From Brevibacillus centrosporus (GTDB lineage: Bacteria; Bacillota; Bacilli; Brevibacillales; Brevibacillaceae), in the NCBI RefSeq assembly GCF_003710815.1, contig NZ_RHHP01000013.1, positions 1 through 64,000 on the forward strand: DNA of 64,000 nucleotides, in the 5' to 3' direction. This document shows positions 27,492 through 36,092 of the stretch, one piece after another; within the stretch, counting starts at the first letter, position 1, and the number at the start of each line of letters is the position of its first letter. The notes beneath the pieces were generated by a model that did not search any database, was not told where the DNA came from, and saw only the letters and a program-made list of their open reading frames with translations. The translations under genes and the position numbers were made by a program.

Positions 27492-27680
27492 TGTCCTTGG
27501 TACCTGAGAGTTACCTTGCATATCAAGCGAGGCGGGGAACACCTCGCTTGCAAGTTTCCCCTTTGGTGGCTCCGAATTGAGCTCTCTCCAGAGTTGCGTC
27601 CAGTAGAGGTACTTTTGCCTGAGAGATTCACCGTTACCGGCTTGCTCCTTCGGCGCTGCCTCGATCGGCAGTCTCTCCCT
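27492..27680 (-). ncRNA. Tandem glycine riboswitch
   Basis: Two consecutive glycine aptamers on the minus strand. Aptamer I runs from about 27680 (GAGAGACTGCC, GGAGCAAGCCGG) to the ATCTCTCAGGCAAAA block near 27610. Aptamer II runs from GGAGAGAGCTC near 27590 to AACTCTCAGGTACC near 27497. Paired CTCAGG motifs about 110 bases apart are diagnostic. In Bacillus glycine binding prevents the downstream terminator and turns on gcvT-PA-PB. The leader from 27680 to 27240 carries no gene. Confidence 0.95.
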
Positions 27681-27910
27681 GCTACTATCATTCGCGTTGG
27701 ATTTGTGGTCATACATAAGTTTTTCATATGATTCCATACTAACAAGTGAACTTCCTCTATATCCTACCATGAGAGTACGCACTTGAAAATATGCAAATTC
27801 ACAGTCATCTTAAGAAATACTTAACAAAATGATCTATCAAAATAAAAACGTTAAGATTTTTTCCTCTCGTTATGTAAGATATGGCACAGACATGCAAAGG
27901 AGCTATACGT

Positions 27911-29629
27911 ATGCCGAATATTCCTCTTACCTTCGACACCAGCTGGCTCGATCCGCTTGCGGAGCGCATGCAGGAGGACGGACCTTGGGACAAGTGGGAG
28001 CTGTTTAAACTGGCTCTGGAGGCCGAAGAAGCCATGGCCGTGCGCGAGTTTGACCAGCTGCAGTCCTTAAAGTATCTGCCTCTTTTGTCTCCTTTTCCTC
28101 ATCAGCTCCAAACGGCGGAGAAAGTCCTGCTAGAAATGCGCGGACGTGCCATTTTGGCGGATGAAGTAGGATTAGGCAAAACGATAGAGGCCGGACTCAT
28201 TATGAAGGAATACATGGTCCGCGGTCTGGCGAAAAAGATCCTGGTGCTGGTCCCCGCCTCCCTCGTGATTCAGTGGACGAAGGAGCTGTATCAAAAATTC
28301 GGGATCGCCGCTGTCGCCCAAAAAAAGGAGTACATGTGGCGGCAGCATGATGTCGTCGTGGCTTCCATCGATACGGCGAAACGAGACCCACATCGTCGCC
28401 ACGTCCTCGATATCGACTATGACATGCTGATCATTGACGAAGCACACAAGCTCAAAAACAAGCGCACGCGCAACTACCAGTTCGTCAAGGAAATCCGCAA
28501 GAAATACTGCCTGCTTTTGACCGCAACGCCGATTCAAAATGAGATGGACGAGCTGTACAACCTGATCAATCTGCTCAAACCTGGTCATTTGGGACATAAC
28601 GCGACGTTCTCTTCCAATTACGTCGAAGGCAAACGCCAATCCAAAAACAGTGAGAAGCTGCGGGAAGAAATCGAAAAGGTCATGATCCGCAACAAGCGAA
28701 GCGATGGCGGGATTCAATTCACCAGCCGCCGCGTACAATCTGTGCCCATTCAGCTGTCTGCCGAAGAAATGGCCCTCTATGATGGCGTAACCCGCTTCGT
28801 TCGAGAGCAGTACCATACCGGCATCACAGGCGGAGCAGGCGGTTTTAACTCGCTGTCGCTGATCACCTTGCAGCGCGAGGTTTGTTCCAGCAAGGAAGCG
28901 GCCTTCATGACCTTATACAATATGCATCAGCGCACCGCTGAGAACTCTGTGATGCGCGAGCAAATCATGGAGCTCGTCGAGATGATCAAGCAGATCGACA
29001 CGCATTCCAAAGCCGCCAAAACCGTCGAGCTGATTCAAGACATCAACGACAAGGTAATTATCTTTACGGAGTACCGTGCCACCCAAAACTATCTGCAAAA
29101 GTATTTGCATGACCATGGCATCACCTCTGTCCCCTTTCGCGGCGGCTTCAAACGCAGCAAAAAGGACTGGATGACCGACCTGTTTCAGAACCGCGCCCAA
29201 GTCCTGATCGCTACGGAAGCAGGTGGGGAAGGCATTAACTTGCAATTTTGCAACCAGGTCATCAACTACGATATGCCCTGGAACCCCATGCGCGTCGAGC
29301 AGCGGATCGGACGCGTCCATCGACTCGGTCAGAAACGGGATGTCCATATCCACAATCTGTCTACCGTGGGTACAATTGAAGAGCATATCCTAAATCTGCT
29401 CTATGAAAAAATCGATTTGTTCGAGATGGTAATCGGAGAGCTGGATGACATCGTGGAGCGTCTCAGTCTCAACCATTCGCTCGAAGAAAATCTCATCCAG
29501 ATCATCATGGATTCCCGCTCGTCCAGAGAAATGGCTCTCAAGCTGGACAATATGGGACATGCCATTCGTGCCATCCGGCAGACGCAGGCTCGGACTTCAT
29601 CACCTCTATCCGAAGCCGCAGACCAATAA
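27911..29629 (+). CDS. yqhH: SNF2-family helicase YqhH
   Basis: 572 residues. Motif I DEVGLGKTIEAG, motif II LIIDEAHKLKN, motif III LLTATPIQN, and motif VI RVEQRIGRVHRLGQ give a complete two-lobe SNF2 ATPase. There is no clear accessory DNA-binding domain, so it is a compact version. In B. subtilis yqhH diverges from gcvT in the same way. Start at 27911 has AAAGGAG about 9 bases upstream; a 10-codon longer frame is possible. Its partner yqhG follows 20 bases later. Confidence 0.92.
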   Translation: MPNIPLTFDTSWLDPLAERMQEDGPWDKWELFKLALEAEEAMAVREFDQLQSLKYLPLLSPFPHQLQTAEKVLLEMRGRAILADEVGLGKTIEAGLIMKEYMVRGLAKKILVLVPASLVIQWTKELYQKFGIAAVAQKKEYMWRQHDVVVASIDTAKRDPHRRHVLDIDYDMLIIDEAHKLKNKRTRNYQFVKEIRKKYCLLLTATPIQNEMDELYNLINLLKPGHLGHNATFSSNYVEGKRQSKNSEKLREEIEKVMIRNKRSDGGIQFTSRRVQSVPIQLSAEEMALYDGVTRFVREQYHTGITGGAGGFNSLSLITLQREVCSSKEAAFMTLYNMHQRTAENSVMREQIMELVEMIKQIDTHSKAAKTVELIQDINDKVIIFTEYRATQNYLQKYLHDHGITSVPFRGGFKRSKKDWMTDLFQNRAQVLIATEAGGEGINLQFCNQVINYDMPWNPMRVEQRIGRVHRLGQKRDVHIHNLSTVGTIEEHILNLLYEKIDLFEMVIGELDDIVERLSLNHSLEENLIQIIMDSRSSREMALKLDNMGHAIRAIRQTQARTSSPLSEAADQ

Positions 29630-29649
29630 ACACGAAAAGAGGTTCTCCT

Positions 29650-30747
29650 ATGCAGCAAGAGCAGGTTCGACAATTTGTGGAGCGCTATCTCGCCTCCTTT
29701 TCTGCCCATATCGTCGAATCCCATCCCGATTACTTGACCGTCAAGCTCCCCGTCGAGGTAGACAAAGATATCGGCAACCGCCCGTTTTATTGGAGCTGGG
29801 TAGAAAAGATGAATATCGCTTACCAGCCATTAGTGATGACGTTTGCCTTTCACCCTGACCGCATTCCTGAGGGGAAGCGGGCAGAATACCTCCATCTCGG
29901 AGCCGCACGCATGCAGCAGATCTTTGCTTCTACCCAAAAGCATGGCCGTTTTCTTTGCATGTATGAACAAAAAGGCGGGCTGCTGGGAGGAACGCGCCGC
30001 TCGACGCCGCTCGTGCCTTGGCTGGGGCTAAATTTAAAAGTCTCTCTCCTCTGTGACAAGAAGCGAGACATCCTGCTCTACCTGGGGATCAATCTTCACA
30101 ACCCGCAGGTGGTCCATGATTTCACGTCGTTTTTATTCAGCCTGCCGCTTACTCCGACAATCCCGGACTACTTTTACACCTTGGACCGTCGGATCACTGT
30201 TCCTCAGGCACTCAGCATGGCAGAAAAGACGGTAGCAGATGTATTGGAGTTAGAGGATCAAACCTGGGCAATGGAAGCCAAAGCTCGTCTGCAGGAAGAG
30301 CTAGAGATCCTCTCAGCCTACTACGAAGAGCTTGCCCGGCGCGAACCCGAATCTGCGGAGAAAGAAGAAGACGAGCAAGAAGTGGAGGAAAATGTCGAGA
30401 TAATCCCGGAGGTGGAAGCTCCTGCCGCTCCTACTCCCCCTCCTGTCGAACAAGTGCAGACGTTTGACGAATATCGGGCGTCGGGAGGAAGAATCCTCGA
30501 CTTTTTACGTGCGAACGGCATTCATGAAACCCCTAAAGAAGAAGTCAATCAGAAGGAATGGCGAAAAAGTACACCAGATGAGGAACGGCAGCGTCGCATG
30601 GATGAGCTGACCTGGCAGTACGAGCCGCGAATCGAGGTGCAGTTTATCAACGGAGGCCTGTTTTACCTGTCGACTACCCCTCCGTCCAACTCGACGCCAA
30701 AAGGGAGAAACACATCCAAATCCCCCGTATCCGGACGAATTCTGTAA
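29650..30747 (+). CDS. yqhG: YqhG family protein with long acidic extension
   Basis: 365 residues; as I recall, B. subtilis YqhG is about 100 residues shorter. The first 230 or so residues form the YqhG domain (VDKDIGNRPFYWSWVEKM, then LHLGAARMQQIF). After residue 230 there is a strongly acidic stretch (EEDEQEVEENVE), a proline-rich linker and a hydrophilic tail. No catalytic motif is known to me. The 20-base spacing to yqhH suggests that it acts with the helicase. Confidence 0.85.
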   Translation: MQQEQVRQFVERYLASFSAHIVESHPDYLTVKLPVEVDKDIGNRPFYWSWVEKMNIAYQPLVMTFAFHPDRIPEGKRAEYLHLGAARMQQIFASTQKHGRFLCMYEQKGGLLGGTRRSTPLVPWLGLNLKVSLLCDKKRDILLYLGINLHNPQVVHDFTSFLFSLPLTPTIPDYFYTLDRRITVPQALSMAEKTVADVLELEDQTWAMEAKARLQEELEILSAYYEELARREPESAEKEEDEQEVEENVEIIPEVEAPAAPTPPPVEQVQTFDEYRASGGRILDFLRANGIHETPKEEVNQKEWRKSTPDEERQRRMDELTWQYEPRIEVQFINGGLFYLSTTPPSNSTPKGRNTSKSPVSGRIL

Positions 30748-30851
30748 AAGAAGTGCGAGAAAAGAAGACAAGGAGAAGACAAGTTGCAACAAATCTTTTT
30801 GGCATACCTGGTTACAATAGGAACGTAGAAAGCCTTTGCAAAAGGTGGTGC

Positions 30852-31718
30852 ATGCAAGTGACCAGACGCTTGGTTCCGTTCTTTATCACGCTGTTTTCCC
30901 TGCTCGTGTATCTCACTCCTGCCCATGCAGAAGGGGAAAGCGGCTGGGATAAACAATTTCAGACGAAAATTCACTCGTGGATGGACACAATCGCAACCCG
31001 CGATGCCCAATTCAAGCAATGGCAAAATGCAAAAACTGACGTTCAAACCTTGGGAGCAGGTCAACATCAATGGCTTGTCAGCATTAGCCAAAACGGTAAG
31101 CAGGTCGGCTATCTCGTCGTCGGCGAGCTGCCCTCCCCGAAGGGTGCTGAAAAATTCGTTCTGCTGGAATATGGGGTAGGCGAGTACATTTTGTTCGATG
31201 ACGCTTTTGCTCCGCGCGAAATCGCTGCTGAGCCCGTCTATGACGGATTCGCTTCCCACTGGCTGCTGACTCAAAATCCCGCCGCACAAATGGTGAATGC
31301 GAAAACGGGTGAATCCTACCCGACAGACTTCACCGCAAATGAAGCAGTAATGAGGTCCTTACCCGTAGATGAGCTTGCAGCCGAGGGTCAGAGTCTTACA
31401 CAAGCAAGGGTGCTGCGCTCCGAAGAGGCAAGCCCCTTCGATCAGATCAGCTGGGTGTATGATTTGAATTCCGCTTCAGATGTGAGCTTGGCGCAGCTCT
31501 GGCAGCAGCAATCAGAGGCAGGGCCAGTCACGTTGACCGTACCGATGTACCAGTCTCGTGTTCTTGCTCCTTTCGTTGTCGGCTCTCTCCATCTGTGGAA
31601 CAATCAAAATGCCTATGTCGGGGTCTGGGATGAAGGATTGCGTTTCGTCCCTTACTCGTACGCTCATAAAGTCGGCACGTTTCATGTCAAGACTGCTCAA
31701 GTGATGCCGGTACAGTAA
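30852..31718 (+). CDS. Secreted protein of unknown function
   Basis: 288 residues with a clear signal peptide (about residues 1-26, TRRLVPFFITLFSLLVYLTPAHA). The mature part has no cysteines, motifs or repeats that I recognise. It looks like a small-domain beta-rich protein with two similar-sized halves. Start 30852 is behind AAAGGTGG; an in-frame GTG six bases later is an alternative. It follows yqhG by 105 bases and ends in a strong terminator. I do not recognise the family. Confidence 0.7.
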   Translation: MQVTRRLVPFFITLFSLLVYLTPAHAEGESGWDKQFQTKIHSWMDTIATRDAQFKQWQNAKTDVQTLGAGQHQWLVSISQNGKQVGYLVVGELPSPKGAEKFVLLEYGVGEYILFDDAFAPREIAAEPVYDGFASHWLLTQNPAAQMVNAKTGESYPTDFTANEAVMRSLPVDELAAEGQSLTQARVLRSEEASPFDQISWVYDLNSASDVSLAQLWQQQSEAGPVTLTVPMYQSRVLAPFVVGSLHLWNNQNAYVGVWDEGLRFVPYSYAHKVGTFHVKTAQVMPVQ

Positions 31719-31722
31719 ACAA

Positions 31723-31763
31723 AAAGGATAGAGCACTGAATTCACTCAGCTGCTCTATCCTTT
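31723..31763. terminator. Bidirectional terminator
   Basis: Perfect 13-base arms (AAAGGATAGAGCA and complement), 15-base loop, T-run on the plus side. Between the secreted protein gene and the convergent CDF gene. Confidence 0.9.
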
Positions 31764-31784
31764 TTCTTGTGGTTCCTCCCCTCG

Positions 31785-32720
31785 TTAATGGGCGGGGTGT
31801 GTCTCGAGAAAATGCTTTCCGTATTCCCCATGGTTATGGAAGGAAGCGTGCTCCGCCTGAATCGTTGCATGAGCAATCCCGTACTTTTCCTTCAGCATTT
31901 CGTTAATCGCCAAAATGACGCAAAACGTCTGAATGTTGTCGTGAATAAACACATGGGCAGTAAGCGAGTAGTGGTCAGTGGAAATGGCCCATAAATGCAA
32001 TTCATGCACATCCTCCACGCCTTCAATCTTGGAGATTTCAGAACGGATTTCATCGAGGTCGAACTTTTCCGGCACCGATTCCATCAGGATCAAGAAGGAT
32101 TCTCGAATTATTTTGGCTCCGCCGACGAATATGATCACGGCAATCACCATACTGATCAACGGGTCAAAGAAGTACATGCCTGTAAAATAAATGAGCACAG
32201 ACGAGATGATGACTCCAATCGAACTGAGCAGATCACCGATAAAATGCCACAACGCGCTTTGCACATTCAAGTTTTCTTCCTCTTTCATGCTGCGTGACAA
32301 AACGAGTGTCAACACCAGATTCACGATAAGACCGATGGTGGAGATGATCAGCATCAGCTTGAAATCAATGTTTTGAGGTTGAATAAAGCGATGAATGCCC
32401 TCTACCAAAATCCCAATCGCAATGATGGCCAGCGCCAAGCCATTCAGGAAGGAGGCGATGATCTCAAAGCGCAGATAGCCAAAAGTACGTTTGGCATCGG
32501 GCTCGCGCGTAGCCAGATAGATCGCCAGCATACTGAGGCCCAGCGCCAGCACATCGGAAATCATATGCGCGGAGTCAGACAGCAGCGCGAGTGAATTGGA
32601 GGCGATTCCCCCAACAATCTCTACGATCGTAAAAAACAGTGTCAAAAAGAGAGTGATCCACAATGTTTTCTTTGATTTGGATTGTTCCTTCACATGAGGA
32701 AGATGATGATAATCGTACAT
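31785..32720 (-). CDS. Cation diffusion facilitator (CzcD-like metal exporter)
   Basis: 311 residues, six membrane segments, cytoplasmic C-terminal domain. The transport site is built from HMISD in helix 2 and HFIGD in helix 5, the His/Asp set of Zn/Co/Cd exporters. N and C termini are histidine rich (YDYHHLPH; EHASFHNHGEYGKH). Two Fur/PerR-like palindromes lie upstream, so iron or peroxide control is possible. Whether the substrate is zinc, manganese or iron cannot be read. Confidence 0.9.
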   Translation of the reverse strand: MYDYHHLPHVKEQSKSKKTLWITLFLTLFFTIVEIVGGIASNSLALLSDSAHMISDVLALGLSMLAIYLATREPDAKRTFGYLRFEIIASFLNGLALAIIAIGILVEGIHRFIQPQNIDFKLMLIISTIGLIVNLVLTLVLSRSMKEEENLNVQSALWHFIGDLLSSIGVIISSVLIYFTGMYFFDPLISMVIAVIIFVGGAKIIRESFLILMESVPEKFDLDEIRSEISKIEGVEDVHELHLWAISTDHYSLTAHVFIHDNIQTFCVILAINEMLKEKYGIAHATIQAEHASFHNHGEYGKHFLETHPAH

Positions 32721-32757
32721 AATTGCGCACCTGCTTTCTATGATTCATGTCTTACAG

Positions 32758-32768
32758 AGAATGATTCT
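32758..32768. promoter_or_regulatory. Perfect 11-bp palindrome overlapping the probable CDF promoter
   Basis: AGAATGATTCT, 38 bases before the CDF start, in the position of the -10 region on the minus strand. It shares the NATTNT core of Fur/PerR/Zur-type boxes. Confidence 0.45.
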
Positions 32769-32856
32769 TATTTAGAATAATTTTAATCAAATACTTATTT
32801 TTATTGTATGCGCCTTTTTCTTATTTTACAAATGAAGATTTTATGGATCTTTATAT

Positions 32857-32871
32857 TGAAAATCATTATCT
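32857..32871. promoter_or_regulatory. Fur-box-like site
   Basis: TGAAAATCATTATCT agrees with the 7-1-7 Fur consensus TGATAATNATTATCA at 12 of 14 fixed positions. It lies 137 bases before the CDF start and beyond the terminator of ykuS. No other gene start is near, so the CDF gene is the likely target. The gap 32721-32939 has no gene. Confidence 0.5.
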
Positions 32872-32939
32872 GTCAAGTGGTTTTGAGAATCTTTATCGAC
32901 AAAATCGTTAACTGAATAGACAGAAAATGGTCATAGACA

Positions 32940-32988
32940 AAAAATAAAACAAGCTCCCTTGCCGTATCCACGGTGGAGAGCTTGTCTT
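32940..32988 (-). terminator. Terminator after ykuS
   Basis: Minus strand ACAAGCTCTCC pairs with GGGAGCTTGT (one bulge), followed by TTTATTTTTT. Confidence 0.8.
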
Positions 32989-33010
32989 TTGTCGCGGCTT
33001 TTTCCCTGCT

Positions 33011-33265
33011 TTAGCGATGCTCTGTCGGGGACAATCGCTCATGAACGGCATGAAACACTTCGCTGGCAGTCATACCTTCCGCATTGATGACAGGGGCGCC
33101 CGTAATGGTCTTGCTTTCATCACCTAGCACATTCACATCTTGTCCTGTAATGACGACAGCATCTACAACCTGCTGCCAGTTACCCAAATCGACGACATCA
33201 TACCCGTTATCCCGCAGCAACTTGCTGATTTGGGATAGAGATTGTTCTACTGCGACTCTCGCCAT
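33011..33265 (-). CDS. ykuS: UPF0180 family protein YkuS
   Basis: 84 residues. MARVAVEQSLSQI at the start, VVITGQDVNVLG in the middle and INAEGMTASEV are family traits. Start 33265 rather than 33271 because GGAGG lies 7 bases before it. Function unknown. Downstream of yqzE on the same strand, with a terminator after it; probably the last gene of the aroK unit. Confidence 0.88.
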   Translation of the reverse strand: MARVAVEQSLSQISKLLRDNGYDVVDLGNWQQVVDAVVITGQDVNVLGDESKTITGAPVINAEGMTASEVFHAVHERLSPTEHR

Positions 33266-33298
33266 ATGCATCCTCCGTCCACGTTTCCAGGTATGGGG

Positions 33299-33460
33299 TT
33301 ATTTACGCCATAACAGCTTTATCGACATGGGGATCGCCCCAAACCAGCGGGACGACCAGGATTCCCGCGGCATCTTCCGCTGACGCCGTTCATCTTTCGG
33401 GGTTTCCATGTACTGGACAAACAATCTGGTCAGAAATTTTAAATACTCCTGAAAAGACAT
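33299..33460 (-). CDS. yqzE: YqzE family small protein
   Basis: 53 residues, found by reading the gap between aroK and ykuS. MSFQEYLKFLTRLFVQYMETPKDER at the start (shown across its first half) and SSRWFGAIPMSI at the end match B. subtilis YqzE, which also sits next to aroK and after the comG genes. AAAGGAGG precedes the ATG. Basic middle, one possible amphipathic or membrane helix at the C terminus. Function unknown; association with the competence region in B. subtilis is positional only. Confidence 0.88.
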   Translation of the reverse strand: MSFQEYLKFLTRLFVQYMETPKDERRQRKMPRESWSSRWFGAIPMSIKLLWRK

Positions 33461-33522
33461 GGTACGTGCCTCCTTTGTCGTGCGGATTCACGCCGTCTTC
33501 CCTGCGGCGGAGCGCTTCATTC

Positions 33523-34044
33523 CTAGTCTTCCCCGCCTGTTTCGTTTTCAACCAAAAGCCCCTTTATTTCCTCTACGATCGCGGTCAGGCTTTTCCCCGT
33601 CGTGTCTATCTGGATCGGTGCGAAGTCATAAGCGCCAGCACGCTCTGCAAGCAGCGTACGCACGCGCTGTGCCACTCCTCCTGCCAGCAACGGACGGCCT
33701 GTATCGTTTTCCAACCGCTTGATCAGCTCTTCCTCGGATGCGGACAGAGCCACGACCAAGCCCTTTTGGACCATGACCTCGACGTTTTGCGGACGAAGAA
33801 CGACTCCTCCCCCGGTGGTCAGGATGCAAGGACCATGCTCCAGCAAATCGGCCAAATACTTGCTTTCAGCATCCCGGAAGTACGGTTCCCCCTGTTCAGC
33901 GAACAAAGCAGGGATGCTTTTGCCTTCTCTTCTCACGATCTCTTCGTCCAGGTCGATTTGAGTCATTCCTAGCGCCTCTGACAACGCCGCTCCTACGGTT
34001 GTCTTGCCCGTTCCCATAAATCCAACCAGCACCACGTTTTTCAT
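33523..34044 (-). CDS. aroK: Shikimate kinase
   Basis: 173 residues, P-loop kinase. Walker A GFMGTGKTTVG, shikimate-binding DLDEEI, FRDAES and TTGGGVVLRP, lid with arginines near RPLLAGG. It phosphorylates shikimate in the chorismate pathway. Its start is three bases from the stop of the M1 peptidase gene, so these two share a transcript, and yqzE follows 62 bases later. Confidence 0.96.
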   Translation of the reverse strand: MKNVVLVGFMGTGKTTVGAALSEALGMTQIDLDEEIVRREGKSIPALFAEQGEPYFRDAESKYLADLLEHGPCILTTGGGVVLRPQNVEVMVQKGLVVALSASEEELIKRLENDTGRPLLAGGVAQRVRTLLAERAGAYDFAPIQIDTTGKSLTAIVEEIKGLLVENETGGED

Positions 34045-34047
34045 GGT

Positions 34048-35916
34048 TTATTCTCCCGCCTTTCCGGATGCCTTGCGCGTCACAATTTTTACCGTTCTTT
34101 CCTGCGCGTCATACACGCTTTCAAAATCCATCGCCAATCGGAAGAACGCCATAGGAACCATCGTACGCTCTTTGATCGAACGGATGGGCTTACCCAGATC
34201 TACCCGCTTACCTGCTACCCATGCAAAAGAGTCGCCTTCTTTGAGGTAGACTACACGCCCATTTCCGGATACCTCAATCATCTGCTTCTCTTTGGACCAT
34301 TCCACCGAAAGCCCCATACGTTCCCCCACTTCCCGCAAAGGAATGTAGGCCGTTTGATTCGTCACTCTTGCGGGGATGGACGGATAAAAGCTCATTCCGT
34401 TAATAAAGGTAGTCACATATGGCTCGAATTGTACCGGCCCAAACGCTGTTGTATTGAGAGCCTGCGTATATTTACGGAAATATACCGCTTCGCCTCGCAA
34501 GGCTTGTCCTAATGCCTGGTCGAGATGCTCAGCACCAATGACACTGCCATGATAATTTTGCTGCACCTTATGCAAAAATTGTTTATAAGCTTCGTCGCCG
34601 ATCTGACGTCTCAAGTGGTCAAAGAGCAGTGCTCCCCGCGAGTACCACGTCCAGTGAAATTCTTCTTCTGTAGCAAACTTCTGCAGCGGCTTGTCCAGCT
34701 TTCCACCCGGATAGCGCTGCCCCAAACGCTGAGAGTCACTCGCATACTCGTCCAGCAGGGAGGTAGCCGCTTGGTTCCCGTAGCGGTTTTGCAAATAATG
34801 CGTCACGCTGACCTCTACCAGGCCCTCGTCAAGCCAGCCGTGTGTTGCTTCCAGCGTAGCCACGCTGTTGTACCACCACAGATGGGCGATCTCATGCGGC
34901 AGCCAATGATCGATTAGATTTCGCTGGTACATATCTCGCTTGAAAATGGCCATATTGGCATACTCCATCGCGTATGTAGTCCCCGTGCTCGTCTCGGCAA
35001 TGGCTACATGTGGATACGGCAGATTTCCGTACCAATCCGCGTAGGTAGGGAATACCGACTGGGCAATCGTTTTGATCCTCTCGATGTTGCCCTTGTCCAC
35101 TGAGGCGATATCCACGGAGAGGTTTTGACCGAGCGTGATCGTTTCCACGTGATAAAGAGGACTTCCCACCAACGCAAAATTCAGCAGCTTTTTCCCCTGA
35201 TAGCGTACCTGCTGCCTGCTTCCATCCAGCGGAGTGCTGACACCCCGCCCCCAGGAGCTCACCCAGTTGTAGCCTTGAGGCGAGACGAAGGTCACGTCGT
35301 AATCCGCGTAATGATAAATGAACGGATCACCATAATCGATGCGCAGGGGAGGATCGTACCATTTTCCTTGCTGGTTTTGCGCGCCCAGCATCGGGTACCA
35401 TGTCGTCAATGTCCAGATGTCATCTTTGACCCCAAAACGGGTCCCTCTACGCGGTACCGGGTTTTCAAACTCAATCGCAAGCGCCCCACGCAGCTCTGCT
35501 CCAAACGGGTTCGAAAGCTTGATGGCTGTTGTCTCCCGGTCGAAAGCAAGCGGCTTATCCTTATATCGGATCGATTTCACACTCATTCGGTTCCATAGAT
35601 AGTCATAAACGAACAAGCGGATATCCTTGGTTTTCGGATTATCGAACTCCACAGTCATTTTACCGGCTATTTTTGCGTCTGACGTATGCAGTTCAGCCTG
35701 TATGTGGTATTTCGGATGTAGGTCTTTTACATAGGAAGGCAGCGGCGGATCATAGGAAAACGGATCTGCACCGATCTGTTCTTCTCCTGTTGATTTGCTC
35801 ATCGCTTCTGCCAGCACCTGAGATATCGTAGGCCAGTAAAAAACGATTCCCGCTGAACCAAACAGGATTAAAATCGTGATGCAAACCAATAAACTCGTTT
35901 GTTGAATTTTTTTCAT
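34048..35916 (-). CDS. Membrane-anchored M1-family metallopeptidase fused to a copper-amine-oxidase-like stalk domain
   Basis: 622 residues. N-terminal signal anchor (about residues 4-27), extracytoplasmic beta domain, then M1 catalytic core: AMEYANMA in place of GAMEN, and HEIAHLWW with the third ligand Glu 18 residues later in WLDEGLVE, so the zinc site is intact. The C-terminal 120 or so residues (ARVTNQTAYIPLREVGERMG, TMVPMAFF) are a copper amine oxidase N-terminal-like domain, common in Brevibacillus and Paenibacillus surface proteins. Start 35916 follows GAGGGTT. Just upstream of aroK in one operon. Confidence 0.88.
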   Translation of the reverse strand: MKKIQQTSLLVCITILILFGSAGIVFYWPTISQVLAEAMSKSTGEEQIGADPFSYDPPLPSYVKDLHPKYHIQAELHTSDAKIAGKMTVEFDNPKTKDIRLFVYDYLWNRMSVKSIRYKDKPLAFDRETTAIKLSNPFGAELRGALAIEFENPVPRRGTRFGVKDDIWTLTTWYPMLGAQNQQGKWYDPPLRIDYGDPFIYHYADYDVTFVSPQGYNWVSSWGRGVSTPLDGSRQQVRYQGKKLLNFALVGSPLYHVETITLGQNLSVDIASVDKGNIERIKTIAQSVFPTYADWYGNLPYPHVAIAETSTGTTYAMEYANMAIFKRDMYQRNLIDHWLPHEIAHLWWYNSVATLEATHGWLDEGLVEVSVTHYLQNRYGNQAATSLLDEYASDSQRLGQRYPGGKLDKPLQKFATEEEFHWTWYSRGALLFDHLRRQIGDEAYKQFLHKVQQNYHGSVIGAEHLDQALGQALRGEAVYFRKYTQALNTTAFGPVQFEPYVTTFINGMSFYPSIPARVTNQTAYIPLREVGERMGLSVEWSKEKQMIEVSGNGRVVYLKEGDSFAWVAGKRVDLGKPIRSIKERTMVPMAFFRLAMDFESVYDAQERTVKIVTRKASGKAGE

Positions 35917-36040
35917 GTCAACCCTCAAATCGCTCGGCGGCAAGCATTCGTTTTTTTTATAATAGCAAATCCTTGTCAACCTGAGTAGAAATTCGGGAGA
36001 TTCTGTAAAGAAAAGGTTTATTTTGTCGACCAAACACAGA

Positions 36041-36083
36041 AAAAGCCGCCTCCCCGCAAGCACTCTTGCTTGGACGGCGGTCT
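36041..36083 (-). terminator. Terminator after the yvgK-like gene
   Basis: Minus strand ACCGCC and GGCGGC arms with an inner AAGCAAG/CTTGC pairing, followed by TTTTTC. Confidence 0.78.
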
Positions 36084-36092
36084 CCATGTGGT

